A stretch of 64,000 nt of DNA from positions 868,001 to 932,000 of the forward strand of contig JAPNXP010000011.1 of NCBI GenBank assembly GCA_028753945.1, in the 5' to 3' direction. Both the position numbers and the translations under genes were made by a program. Under the pieces are notes generated by a model. That model was not told the DNA's origin. It did not search any database and was given only the letters and a program-made list of their open reading frames with translations. This document shows, in pieces, positions 20,318-31,302 of the stretch; within the stretch, counting starts at the first letter, position 1, and each line of letters starts with the position of its first letter. This DNA comes from Hexactinellida sp. DTS-2022. Its lineage: Eukaryota; Porifera; Hexactinellida.

Positions 20318-21568
20318 TTAAGCTGAAAATATTTGAAAACCATAGTTCAAATTATTAGAAATACAAATAAGTTCATTTTGGTGAAAGATTGATATTGCTT
20401 TTGGTCGGTGGAACATTCCAGCTTGATGTCCTTGTCGTCCTATTGTATGAAGGAGATCTCCTGTTTGTGAAAACACCTTGATGCAGTTAGCAGACCAGTC
20501 GCTAATAATAATGTTACTGCGACTGTCCAAACAGAAAAAATATGCTTCTTTAATTTGCATTTCATCTCCTCTGGTAATAATGGAGCGTGTCTTCTCTCCT
20601 GAAAGACCAAACACGTGAATGCATGGATTATCTCTACAGCTCAATACAAACAATTCATTGTGACAGAATTTAAGGTCAGATGGTCGTGTCATCGTTGGGT
20701 GCTGTAGAACACCTTGAAAAGATAGACTAGTAGACACAATTTGGAGTCTATCGTTGTTTTCGTCTGCAACACAAATATGTTCATTGGGAGAGATAGCGAG
20801 TTGTTTAGGTTTATTGAATTTATCACTACCAGACCCCTTTTCCCCGACTTGCTTAATCATTTTGAGTTCTGGAAACTTGAATTGGAATATGACGTGGTGT
20901 CCTGTGTCAGTGACATAGATATTATCCAGGTGGATCAAAACACCATATGGTTTCATCAGGTGCTGATTTCCGAAATGGTTGTAGTAATCTCCATTTGATG
21001 AGAATATTTGTATTCGACTGTTTTCACGATCTGCCAAATATATGTGTCCTGTTTCAGGTTGAATTGAGAATCCTTGTGGACCATTAAACTCTGTGGGACC
21101 AGTTCCTCTTTTACCAAAAGCAACAATTGGTTGTTGGAATTCAGCGTAAAATGGGATAATAGGCATAGAAGGTATCTCGAGGGTAACGATCTCTCCCAAG
21201 CAGTCGATGTGTTTATCGATATATTGTGTATCACATGTGAATATAATTTCTTGACTTAATGGTGTATTGGCTTGAAATTCCACCCGTTTTGCTTCCAACT
21301 CGGTGACAACTTTCTCTTGCATGGAACGGAGGAGATTATGTGTCAACATACCTTCTAGCATTTTACTGGACTCAACTAATTGCTCTTCCACCTGCTTTAG
21401 AGCTACCTGACTGCCTCTCATTTCTTCTCGTTTATCCCTTAATGCGGTTAAAAGATAAAGTCTTCTCTGCTCGAGAGAGTATATTAACCTGTCAATTGTG
21501 TTGTTAATTGCTGAGGCTATGGGATCGAGGATTGGCACCGGGCCAGTCTCAGGGATTTGTGCCGCCAT
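20318..21568 (-). CDS. Coiled-coil and NHL-repeat protein (TRIM/NHL-like without RING), single exon
   Basis: A 416-residue protein with residues about 15-100 predicted helical and heptad-like (Leu/Glu/Lys-rich coiled coil). Residues about 145-416 carry NHL-type blades, each with a G-x-I/Y-V-A/T-D core followed by N-x-R/C-I-x-V/I-F: GHIYLADRENSRIQIF, NIYVTDTGHH, HICVADENNDRLQI, IIISDWSANCIKVF. This is the back half of TRIM-NHL proteins; the RING and B-boxes are absent, so E3 ligase activity is not expected. NHL propellers bind RNA or protein; the partner is unknown. The only in-frame start that includes the helix is MAAQIPETGP. A transposon begins 290 bp upstream of the start codon, so the promoter must lie within that gap or in the element. 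The paralogue at 42621 has the same layout. Confidence 0.88.
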   Translation of the reverse strand: MAAQIPETGPVPILDPIASAINNTIDRLIYSLEQRRLYLLTALRDKREEMRGSQVALKQVEEQLVESSKMLEGMLTHNLLRSMQEKVVTELEAKRVEFQANTPLSQEIIFTCDTQYIDKHIDCLGEIVTLEIPSMPIIPFYAEFQQPIVAFGKRGTGPTEFNGPQGFSIQPETGHIYLADRENSRIQIFSSNGDYYNHFGNQHLMKPYGVLIHLDNIYVTDTGHHVIFQFKFPELKMIKQVGEKGSGSDKFNKPKQLAISPNEHICVADENNDRLQIVSTSLSFQGVLQHPTMTRPSDLKFCHNELFVLSCRDNPCIHVFGLSGEKTRSIITRGDEMQIKEAYFFCLDSRSNIIISDWSANCIKVFSQTGDLLHTIGRQGHQAGMFHRPKAISIFHQNELICISNNLNYGFQIFSA

Positions 21569-21860
21569 TTTGAATGAAATGATGTTTTATTTAAGAATTA
21601 TACTATTAGTTTTTAATCCAATAACATATGTAGCTCCGTTTTATCTTGAATGTAAGATATACCTAACTAATTTAGCTAACTTATATGGTGTATCGTATGA
21701 CTCTTGCATTAAACTTGTTGCATAATTGATATCCGATTTAATTAAAGAGAATGTGGGAAATATTATATGCTCTAGAAATCTGAAAATTTGCATGCAGGCG
21801 TAATTTTACACGCTGACAATGGTCATGGTCTATTGGTTTTCCAAACCAATTAAAGGGAGA

Positions 21861-22539
21861 GTGGAATTCTTCGTCAAATCATAGTGTCATTTCACCAACA
21901 TTCTCAGATTTGTCTGAAACTTTGTGAGTCGAGAGTACTTAGCTGTTCAATGTATTCCTGCAAGTTTCAAAAATTTCCGCAATGCTGTTCTCAAATTATG
22001 ACGTCACGAAATTTGGCATTTTCATCATTTTTTAAAAACTTTCAAGAATACTATTTGACTGCCATATTTCAAACTGCTATATTTTTGTCAGTTTTAATGC
22101 TAGCAATATGATCTTTACACTACACACAGTTTATAATTCGTAGATTTCTATGAATATAATAGTTATTTGATTTATGTCATTATATCATTTATTTTTTGGA
22201 CTGGAACTCACTCATGCTATGTAACCGGAACTATGACGTAACTCTAGGGGGAATGTTGGGAAGTGAAATTTATTTTTCTAACACATTCCTTATTCGACTC
22301 TTTCAATATGGTGAAAGTTTCAAAAATTTCCCATTTTTCCCCTCTTAGATATTAAACACTTTATGTCACTAACTCAATTTTACAGTTAGCAAATTGGAAA
22401 TATATTTTCCAAAACTTTCCAAAATTAATAATTTGATTTATCAAAACTAAATTTGCCGTTTTTATATTCTTGGCAGTGATACAATTCTTTTGTAGTTACT
22501 AAATCTGGCAAAGGTATGTATATAATTGAATCAATTACT
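21861..22539 (+). repeat. Left 679-bp terminal inverted repeat
   Basis: Ungapped reverse-complement match to 26899-27577. Includes short motifs shared by both arms, such as tgacgtcacgaaatttgg versus one changed copy, showing slight divergence. Confidence 0.92.
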
Positions 22540-22761
22540 AACCATATCTCAAACTTTATTTTTGTGAATGGTTGTTTTTCAAATAAATGTACATATCACG
22601 TATTTACTTATATTAATATACTGAGTTCTGATGATATTACTATCAAGGTAGCTAAAACAGGTGCAAATACGTAATAATAAGAATTATATATATTTAATTA
22701 CAAAGGAATTATTATTTTTATGAAGAAACAAGGAAAAATATTGTTGAGATTGATATAAACC

Positions 22762-25700
22762 TTATTTCTTTGATTGTAAGCGTGTTGTCATCAAATCACT
22801 AATAGATTTGGCATCAATTAAAGAAATCTTGTATTTTCGTGCTGCTTTTGATGATGGAGTTGGTGCCGATATCTTGCAAAGGATGTCATTATTCGGTATA
22901 TAGCAATTATCTTCTTTTGGAGGCCAGAAAAAGCAATTCATAGGTCTCCCTGGTCCTTTTGGGTGCATAAATTTAATCTGTAGATCACCTTCTTCCTCGC
23001 ACACCATTTCAACTATCCCTATATACCAGTCATGGTCATATATACAGGCGACATAATCACCGATATTCAGGTATGAAACCTCATGATATTCTATAATATT
23101 ATAATTTTTCGCTCTTCTTTGTTTTGAGAAATCAAAAGTCATGGTAAAATCTACTTGTCTACTGTACCTCTTAGCTCCAATTAGTGTTGTATCCAATGGA
23201 ACAAATTGATGATAACTACGTGTTCCAGGCAAAGCCTTGATATCTAAATATCTAAGAGAATATTGTATTGAAAGTAAAAAATAAGTAGAACGAATTTATA
23301 AGTTGGGAATTAATTTGCATACAACATACCTGGCTTCAAATGTCTTTCTTAGTTCAGTCAGCTGATATTGAGGTATATAAAAGAATTTAATGGTTGAGAG
23401 GCTAGTGGTAGTTGAGCAAAATTCAAACATCTCCAATGATGTTAATATCTGATTAACTCTCGGTCTTTGTAAACTGGCTCTTGCAGTTACTCTCTTTACA
23501 GTACCTCCTATAGCATCACAAGGTGATTTCCCGTGAGAAGTTGCAAAAAAGTTCCATTCTGCTTCAATTCCAAATTCTGCTTTATGTTGACACAGGTTAT
23601 AAAAATTCTTCTTATTTTTATATTGAGCTGCACACCCATCACTAAAATATATGACTTTTTCGATACATGGTAATATTCCCCTCAAAAATTCTGTAAATAC
23701 TTGTTGGATTTTATATACCATGATGACATCGTGTTCTGTATCATCAGAAATGAAGCAGAAAGATTTGTTGCATAGAATATCTACAGTATAATGTAAGGAA
23801 ACTTGCATTCGAATAATTTATTTTAATCGAAGTAATGTTCGACTCAATTACAAATGCAAAAACTCATATTAAAATGTTACCATTTTGTTTATAATAGATG
23901 ACAATTGGATGCAACGTGGCTTGCGAATTATTCCAATGAAATCCTTGAACTTCATCTTGAACAACAAAGGAATAGTTCTCAGCAAAGTCAACAAGAATAA
24001 TAGCTGTATCATCTTCAAGGTTATTCTTCAGTTCTTTACAATAAGAACTCTGAACTTTGGATAAGAATGAGTGTGACGTCAATTTCTCGATGGAAGCAAT
24101 AAGAACATCATAAAACTTATCTAATGGCAATGTGTGTGTCTCTAAGGTCGTTCTATCAGTGCTCTCCCATTGTTTATAGTAAATTAGTGCCTAGAATGTA
24201 AAATACACTAAGTTCAAATGGGAGGAATATAATACAAGTATTTGTATAGTTGTCTTCCACCGAATATAATAAATTATGTCACATGCTCAATAAAGAGTAT
24301 TCCAAAATTGTTATATAAATAAATAGCAATACCTGTTCATCTTTTTCTTTCACTATCGTAGTTAGATATTGTCTGAGGTTGCCGTCTCCAGGACATTTCT
24401 CACATCGATGGATCATGCATTCATGATTATCAAGAGAACACACCAACTTCGACATCAATGTTTTGTATGAGTCGGGAATGTCTAGAGCATCGATTAGAAG
24501 AATACTGTTTTGGTGGATAGAGCATACACATACTGAGTGAGTTCCACATGAGTCAGCAAGTACGCACCACTTTGGGCGTAAAGTGCAGAACTTAGAAAAA
24601 GAAATCTAGAAAGATTAAGTTGGATTAACGTCAATAGAATGATTATCTCTGTACTACAGTGAAATTCTATTAGCGCATCCTATTTGTAGAATTGTCTAAT
24701 TCGAAATTTATTGATGAATGGTGCACAACATAACGAACTACATATGACCACACATTGTTTTATTACATCACACATATTACGCATTCACAGCAATTAGTGA
24801 AAAAGTATCCTGACCTTTTTATCTGGATGACTTCTTTTAAATTCTCCATGTAATTCTTTTAAATTTGACAAAATTAATCTCTTTTGGACGTGAACATTTT
24901 TCGCGATACTAACATAATCCTTCTTTCCTGGCATCTGACGTGTGAATTCGTCATCTTCGTAAAAATATTCAACAGCTCTGGTAATTTCTTCAGGCAACTT
25001 TCTCCCTATTACAGATTGTTTTCATTTAACCAGATGGAAGTAAGTAGGTGTATCGTAAAATCTTATATCTTACCATTTTTAGATTCAACTTCTCCAAGGA
25101 TACCCTTATTTTGCAATAATTCCCGTGAGAGATCTACCAAGTATAGTGAAGTACCAAAATACTTAGATACAGCTTCACGAGAGCAATTCTGCGGGGCTAA
25201 AGTAAGTAACTGCGTTTGCTTACGAGTATCAGAATGAGAAATTTCATTCTTGATCAAATACATTAGACGATCATATTCTTCAGCTTTTTCCTCAACTGTT
25301 AAGTTTCCGATATTGCTGCTCGTAGTTGAATATGAAATTTCTTGACCTTCCTCTATAGACTAATTTCAGGATTGTGTTAAAATCGAATTTAGAAAATTGT
25401 ATACAGGGTTGCCATGGGTTTGGGAATTACCATGGGATCCCCATACCCATAGAAATGGGATCGAAATGGGAATCAGATTATCCCCTATGGGGATCCCCAT
25501 ATGGAACTTACAATCTATAGAAGATATTCAAATTCTGAAAGCGAACCATTTCGAAAAACGAATGGAAACCCATATGATGATCCCCACAAAATTATTGTGG
25601 GATTGAGATGGGAATAGAAATTCCACTCCCACGGCAACCCTGAATTCGTATATACTCACCTCTAAACAATCTTGCAATCTTGTTAATTTTTTTTTAAATT

Positions 25701-26733
25701 CAATTTGTCTTCCGTGAAATTGCTTACCATGTTTATTTACTGGTGAAATACCAAGGGCAATAGGGAGTTCATCTATAACAATTTCTAGCATATCCTAGAT
25801 AAATTAATCAAATACATTAATTACAATAACCATAATACGGTGAAAATTAAATGGGTAAATTTGAGATGGTCAACTTGGGGATTCAAAAAAGCACTATTAT
25901 ACAGTAGAGCAGTGGTTCTCAACATGTGGGTCGCGAAATAAAATATTCGAGAAAACCTCTGCAGTATAGTGTATACTCAACACTAATTAATAATTTCATT
26001 TATCTGTTACTTATTATACTACTAGTTGTCACAAATAGTATAAATATTTGTGAAAACTTGGAGTATATTAATAAGTTTGCAGTATCCGCTACCTCCAGAG
26101 TCCATACTCAATAGATTTTGGACTATAAAATCAATCAGTTTAAATGGAATACCTGAGTTAATCTTGTATCAATCGTTTGAATATCAATATCCTGATCTGT
26201 TATATTCGAATCTGTATATCCTGGTACTCTAATTGTTGTATTTGGCGAATGAAATGATTTAGACATTCTATATTCTCTAGGTTCTTTCAAAATATCCGAT
26301 AATTGAGAATAACAACGGGAGCATACTTTCCGCCCAGGCACAACTGATACATCAAAACTTGACAAATTCATTGCATTACATTGAGTAATAGTGATTGTAC
26401 CTAATTTTGTATAATATACAATTACATACGTATATTAGCATAATAGTTAATAATAAACTCACCTTTGCAATTCTGGTTATTGGTACTGTGCTTATTAAAT
26501 GGGTCACAACAATATGGATTTAATTTAGAATATTTATCCAAATATATTTTTTGATGATGAAGACAGATTGTCTTTAAGTTACGCTTACGAACTCCTGTTC
26601 TCCAAATTAACAAGTCAACGTCCTTAGTTGAAAGATCAGTTATTAACAATAGAGCACATTTTCCATGAGTGTAAATTGTGCTATGACAATTAGAGTCACC
26701 AATCTCACCAAAAGAACAATTAGTTAAAGACAT
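22762..26733 (-). CDS. Spliced transposase-like gene, 9 exons, 888 aa, putative D-D-D core
   Basis: Exons on the minus strand: 26733-26463, 26400-26153, 25794-25660, 25350-25074, 25005-24815, 24605-24333, 24190-23881, 23801-23330, 23251-22762. Every intron is gt..ag, phases agree, and the sum is 2667 nt (889 codons with stop). The N-terminus has Cys pairs (CCDPFNKH, then GRKVCSRCYSQL), possibly a zinc module. Exon 5 holds RQMPGKKDYVS and exon 6 FCTLRPKWCVLA and GTHSVCVCSIHQN with later Cys/His pairs. Exon 7 has ILVDFAENYSF (D about 533) and FHWNNSQATLHP. Exon 8 has YFSDGCAAQYKN (D about 623) and SHGKSPCDAIGGTVKR (D about 664). Exon 9 has PGTRSYHQF and a Tudor-like stretch (NIGDYVACIYDHDWYIGIVE). 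I recall similar uncharacterised proteins in many invertebrates. The location between long TIRs makes a transposase likely; the catalytic assignment is inference. Confidence 0.8.
25404..25642. mobile_element. hAT MITE in intron 3 of the transposon gene
   Basis: Ends cagggttgccatgggtttgg and the imperfect mirror gagtg...ccacggcaaccctg; the 239-bp element contains repeated ccccat and atgggg motifs. The flanks (aattgtata and aattcgtata) look like a degraded duplication. It sits wholly within intron 25351-25659 and leaves both splice sites untouched. Confidence 0.78.
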
Positions 26734-26898
26734 TGAAGAGAATAAAGTATTTAGAAATCTTGATTGCAGAATGAATATTTGAATACAATAATATGAATAT
26801 AACGTGTATATATTTACCTACAATATCATTTCCTTTAAAGTATAAATACATACTATAGTTACCAGGTTGTAGTTAAGATATCGTCAACACAATTGTTC

Positions 26899-27577
26899 AG
26901 TAATTGATTCAATTATATACATACCTTTGCCAGATTTAGTAACTACAAAAGAATTGTATCACTGCCAAGAATAAAAAAACGGCAAATTTAGTTTTGATAA
27001 ATCAAATTATTAATTTTGGAAAGTTTTGGAAAATATATTTCCAATTTGCTAACTGTAAAATTGAGTTAGTGACATAAAGTGTTTAATATCTAAGAGGGGA
27101 AAAATGGGAAATTTTTGAAACTTTCACCATATTGAAAGAGTCGAATAAGGAATGTGTTAGAAAAATAAATTTCACTTCCCAACATTCCCCCTAGAGTTAC
27201 GTCATAGTTCCGGTTACATAGCATGAGTGAGTTCCAGTCCAAAAAATAAATGATACAATGACATAAATCAAATAATTATTATATTCATAGGAATCTACGA
27301 ATTATAAACTGTGTGTAGTGTAAAGATCATATTGCTAGCATTAAAACTGACAAAAATATAGCAGTTTGAAATATGGCAGTCAAATAGTATTCTTGAAAGT
27401 TTTTAAAAAATGATGAAAATGCCAAATTTCGTGACGTATTAATTTGAGAATAGCATTGCGGAAATTTTTGAAACTTGCAGGAATACAATGAACAGCTAAG
27501 TACTCTCGACTCACAAAGTTTCAGACAAATCTGAGAATGTTGGTGAAATGACACTATGATTTGACGAAGAATTCCAC
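26899..27577 (-). repeat. Right 679-bp terminal inverted repeat
   Basis: Lies 166 bp upstream of the start codon of the transposon gene, so it probably contains the promoter. The open frame within it (27327-27590) mirrors the one in the left arm and is not a gene. Confidence 0.92.
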
Positions 27578-27603
27578 GAGAACAACACATATTTGAATCA
27601 ACT

Positions 27604-27824
27604 CTTTCAGTTTTTATCCGATCCTAGAGCTCGTACTGTTTGGGTTAGAAAGTATGTCAGAGAATTCCATTTAAATTTGCATTGTCCTCGATAACTTTGA
27701 ACATGACATTTAGAAGATAAATTGTAAGTACATTGGGTAGGGCAGCGATTGGAGATGTCTTCCGCGTAATCAACGTCCTGAAGAGGAGTGTTTTCGGGTT
27801 GCTTGTCATCTATCCCGTCATGAG
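27604..27824 (-). CDS. Possible terminal exon of an unknown gene
   Basis: On the minus strand an open frame follows a plausible acceptor (gtatttcaag). It reads DGIDDKQPENTPLQDVDYAE, then SNRCPTQCTYNL and KCHVQSYRGQCKFKW, and stops after RALGSDKN. Four cysteines in a short stretch and an acidic start give it some coding character, but I do not recognise the family and no upstream exon was found between here and 28.2 kb. It starts only 27 bp beyond the transposon end. Confidence 0.25.
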
Positions 27825-28264
27825 CTTGAAATACAGAAAAAGACAGGGTAAAATACTTTTTTGGACTCCAAACGTCTCATTTAGCTGCAGAATATCAAAT
27901 AGAGTAGTATGATCTTGGACTATATCATAATTAAAATTGTCCAAATCCACCACGTTTTCTGATCAGAAAAGAAAAGTCTTCTACTTCTATAGGATCTATT
28001 CTTATTGAATGCTAAGATATCAATACGACATTCCTCATATTATATAATGTTCTTGATGATCGGAATTGAATATCTCTTCTTAACCATGAATTATTTAAAG
28101 ATTAGTAGACCTTGGTTTATTTTAATCTGAAACTTATTTGATGAAATTTGAAATGGAATTTCAGTGGCCACCAAATTGTTGTTTTACTAGGCTTGCGCCA
28201 GAATGTTGCGACGTTCCTAAATTGAGGACAGTGGTGTTCGCCTAATAGCAATAGCTCTAGTAGC

Positions 28265-28345
28265 AATACAGTACACCCTCGCTAATCCGAACCCCGCTAA
28301 TCCGAACCCTCGCTAATCCGAACCCTCGCTAATCCGAACAGGAGA
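28265..28345 (+). mobile_element. Fragment of the CAGTACACCCTCGC pogo MITE
   Basis: cagtacaccctcgctaatcc followed by three further ctaatccgaac units. Only one end is present, so it is truncated or rearranged. Same family as 6824-7154. Confidence 0.75.
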
Positions 28346-28358
28346 AACCAACATAAAT

Positions 28359-28975
28359 TTGACTTCAGTTACCTGGGAGATGGAGTACACTATATGTGAA
28401 GGCAAAAAAGTTGACTCTAAGCATTACATTTCAATTGATTACAGATATAAGTTGACTCAAATTTATGGAGGGACTAAGTATTTACGATGCACACTTTGGA
28501 GGACACAGCCTTGGAATTGCCCAGGCAAGGCGTTTATTTGTGATGGCACTCATGGCAGTAATCTACTGACTAACAAGCAAGAGCATAATCACACACCAGC
28601 TGTCTAAAATTCCCATACAATCCAACTTAGAAATAAGTTAAAATGGGCGGCTGAAAATTCTACCCATAATTTGAGGGAAATCTTTGATAACCAAACAAGT
28701 GATGATCCAGCTGGAGCATCAATTAATTGCATATTGTCAGATTAGAAATTCTCTGGTCAAACGAAGAAAATAACTTTTTCCAGGTGTTCCCTGAACCTCT
28801 GAGGAGTTCAAAGAATGATATCTAATTCCGGTTTTTTTAATTTTTATAGGGGTAGTGTATAATTTCCCAACAATGAAGGCACAGCTGTTTTATTTATTTC
28901 CGACCTGATGCTTGCTACTCTAAAGTTAACGAAGAGCATCAAGTTTGATGCGACGTTCTATGTGGTTCCAAAAAT
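28359..28975 (+). pseudogene. FLYWCH-MULE transposase relic
   Basis: An 82-codon frame holds a FLYWCH finger: YKLTQIYGGTKYLRCTLW, NCPGKAFI and EHNHTP. After a stop the sequence still reads NLREIFDNQTSDDPAGAS in the frame expected for the linker of such transposases. Near 28906-28974 KSIKFDATFYVVPK matches the first strand of the MULE catalytic core, with its Asp. The rest of the transposase is absent, and a GC-rich insertion begins right after. A broken, 3'-truncated element of a lineage different from MULE-1 and MULE-2 by sequence. Confidence 0.75.
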
Positions 28976-29112
28976 CTTTGCCCGAAGGGTCCGGGGTCGG
29001 CCCAATCGATTCCGGGGCCGCTACATTCACGGCATAAATAAATATCTGGGTAGCCCCTTCGGGCTGCCCAGCCCATGCCAGGTGGCCCGGGTGGGTCCGC
29101 GCCTATGTATCT
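28976..29112. mobile_element. GC-rich insertion (probable hAT MITE)
   Basis: A 135-bp GC-rich patch with ggccc palindromes ending in gcgcctatg, the end type of the CATAGGCG family. The left boundary and target duplication are unclear. The collagen-like minus-strand frame across it is an artefact of composition. Confidence 0.45.
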
Positions 29113-29868
29113 AATTATCAAAAAAGTGAAAATGCTGAGAAATGTGTAAAACGAGAAGCTTGTAAAAAGTAAGCTGGAAAGTACAACAGAACACACCAAT
29201 CCAATTTCACGATTGTTATCTTAGCAGCGGATTCAAAAACCATGCTTTCAGGCTTATAACTCAAAAAGTATAAGTCCAGTGTAAGAAATAGTTATATCGT
29301 TCGAAAGAACAAACTTGGTACATTTCATATAACATTTTAATAATACCAAAATCGTCATGATGAGTCAGCAAAACTTAATATAATTTTGACCTTGGTTTTT
29401 GGTTAATAACTCGACAAATATTTATTATAGAGATATTTCCTTTTAACTACGTTTATATCTCACTTGGTACATTTTATAATTCAATTTTTAAATAAAAATA
29501 TTCATTTTTGACCAAATTTGCATTTTATCATTTTTAACTAGAATCGTATATTCTACTCAATAGTCTGATTTTAAATTATTTGAATATTGATTTTATCCAA
29601 CAGTAACACTCATTCTTTGATATGTAATGCATGTATTGTACAAACAAGCCAAATTTAGTTGATATTTAAGACTACTTTTACTATTTACAATTATTCTTAA
29701 AATTTTATCAATCGTTATTAACTTATTACTCCATTTATTTGTTTTTCTTTCTACTTTTTTGATCGATTTTTAAATCTTTCCTACTCTTTCGACTTCACTT
29801 TCGACCTTACTTTTGACTTTATCTTCTTCACCTTCGACGCGACTTCCCTTTCGTCAACATTATAACAG
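29113..29868. other. AT-rich upstream region and 5' UTR of the gene at 29968
   Basis: No coding signal. From about 29750 the plus strand turns pyrimidine-rich with repeated ttcgac motifs, then runs into the donor of a UTR intron at 29869. Promoter elements were not identified. Confidence 0.4.
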
Positions 29869-29967
29869 GTGAGTAAATTTTATTTTCTACTTGCAAGGCA
29901 CAATAAAATAATATTAAATTAGTTCAACCTTATAGTAATTGACTGTATTTAATTTATTAATTTAGCC

Positions 29968-30378
29968 ATGGCATCTATTGAGCAATTCGTACAGGCTCTT
30001 CTCAAAATCGGTTATGCTAATTTTCGAATAATCAAGGCTGCCTTGGATATGGGAGATAGACACAAAGCCAAATTAATCTGGGGAAAGTTGTCCATAACTA
30101 TATTTGGAAAGAACAAAGCTTGTAAGCGTGAATCTCTCTACTTGAAATGGAGACAGAAACGCGTGAATTTTCAACAACTGGTTAAGGACATGACTAAAGG
30201 TAACATCCGTAAGTCAGTTAACTATAGTGACATACCCATGTTGGCCGTCGAACACATCAGACCCAGGTTACAATCAGCTAGTTTTACCATAATAACTCGG
30301 AGCTTAGTGTTTGTACTTTTAGTGATTACGATTTTAAGCATCAAACTCCCGCTTTCTTGGAAATTTGTCCTATATTAG
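29968..30378 (+). CDS. Unknown protein, 136 aa or first coding exon, with 5' UTR intron
   Basis: The ATG has a good context (gccATGG) and stands directly after a plausible splice acceptor (tttag, intron 29869-29965, donor aacaggtgagt), which supports a real transcript start. The protein begins MASIEQFVQALLKIGYANF and has a basic, Lys/Arg-rich middle (KRESLYLKWRQKRVNFQQL). The last 30 residues are hydrophobic (SLVFVLLVITILSI), which could be a membrane segment or read-through into an intron after about residue 100. I do not recognise the family. It may be a host gene or the first exon of another transposon gene; nothing nearby continues it convincingly. Confidence 0.4.
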   Translation: MASIEQFVQALLKIGYANFRIIKAALDMGDRHKAKLIWGKLSITIFGKNKACKRESLYLKWRQKRVNFQQLVKDMTKGNIRKSVNYSDIPMLAVEHIRPRLQSASFTIITRSLVFVLLVITILSIKLPLSWKFVLY

Positions 30379-30703
30379 GATTTTATGATATGTATAAGTA
30401 AATTAACTGAATTTTTTGCAAAATTAGTCTATATACCGTAATAATATAATATACGAGTTCCTAGTTTTGTTCTACTCATATACTTGTATGTTAGTTAACA
30501 CAATTAACGGCCGCGAAGCGTCCTTACCCACCTCAAAATATCACTCATAATATATCTTAATATTTGTTTGGGAAATTTAAATTATCGTATTTTAATACCT
30601 CAATAAATTTCAGCTGCGCCATATGGATACCTCGATTCTGAATCATCAATTGTTATAGTCTAGTCACTTAGTTACCGGGTGGTCTCTAAACTTGTTATAT
30701 ACG

Positions 30704-31302
30704 CAGGGCCGTAGGAGCAGGTGCGGCAGGTGCGGCCATGGCCGCACCAATAATTTTAGTGACCACACAAATATTCGGGAACAAATTTAAGTCATCGAGA
30801 ACTATAGGAGCGGCATAATGGTATTGGTAAACACAACTGCGTGCTGCTGCCACCGCCAAACTGTTCGTAACCAATATTATAAATATCGTATTTGTAACCA
30901 TTAGATTCTTTACCAAGTACAGTCGAAACCGGTTTTTTCTAACCAATTCTTTGCATGGAAATAAAGTAAGAAAAATCCGATAGTTAGAATAAACCGATTG
31001 AAAATAACACAAAATTAGATTTCTTACACGTTTAAAATAAATCGTTAGTTAGAAAAAACCGATTAGTTAGAAAAAACCGGTGTTAGAATAAACCGGTTTC
31101 GACTGTAGCAACTCTTGCTACACTTCAATAAAGACTGTATAAAATTTTATTAGTATTATTGAATTTTTGAATTTCCCTTAGTGGAGTAACTTAAAACATA
31201 GAGTAAAAGCGCGTATAAAGAAGAAAAGATTCATGTATATTTATAATAAGTATGGTGACGTCACTGTGCCGCACCAATAAATGTTGGCGTGCTACGGGCC
31301 TG
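30704..31302. mobile_element. hAT-type MITE (CAGGGCCGTAG ends) with nested pogo MITE
   Basis: Ends cagggccgtaggagc and gcgtgctacgggcctg are imperfect inverted repeats with ggtgcggc / gccgcacc motifs next to them. The flanks share only atacg, so the duplication is not exact. A pogo MITE occupies 30920-31105. Between 30379 and 30703 the sequence is plain AT-rich DNA without a gene. Confidence 0.65.
30920..31105. mobile_element. pogo-type MITE, TA target
   Basis: Ends cagtcgaaaccggttttttc and aaaccggtttcgactg with ta at both sides. aaccgg and ttagaa motifs repeat inside. Confidence 0.88.

Larger units (their letters stand above)
21861..27577 (-). mobile_element. 5.7-kb DNA transposon with 679-bp TIRs and a nine-exon gene
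   Basis: Left arm 21861-22539 and right arm 26899-27577 are reverse complements of equal length (679 bp), with only scattered differences seen by eye. Between them one spliced gene runs on the minus strand (22762-26733). The outermost bases are gtggaattcttcgtcaaatc and the mirror image; the flanks share only ga or gag, so the target duplication is unresolved. The near-identity of the arms and open exons point to a young, possibly active copy. It lies just upstream of the NHL gene at 20318-21568. Confidence 0.9.

Noticed and set aside
21884-22111. 75-codon frame, with a twin at 27327-27590
   Set aside because: Both are the same inverted-repeat sequence; a shared frame follows from TIR symmetry, with no protein features.
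28939-29199. Collagen-like Gly-Pro-rich minus-strand frame
   Set aside because: Falls on a GC-rich MITE-like insertion; no repeat of true Gly-X-Y length.
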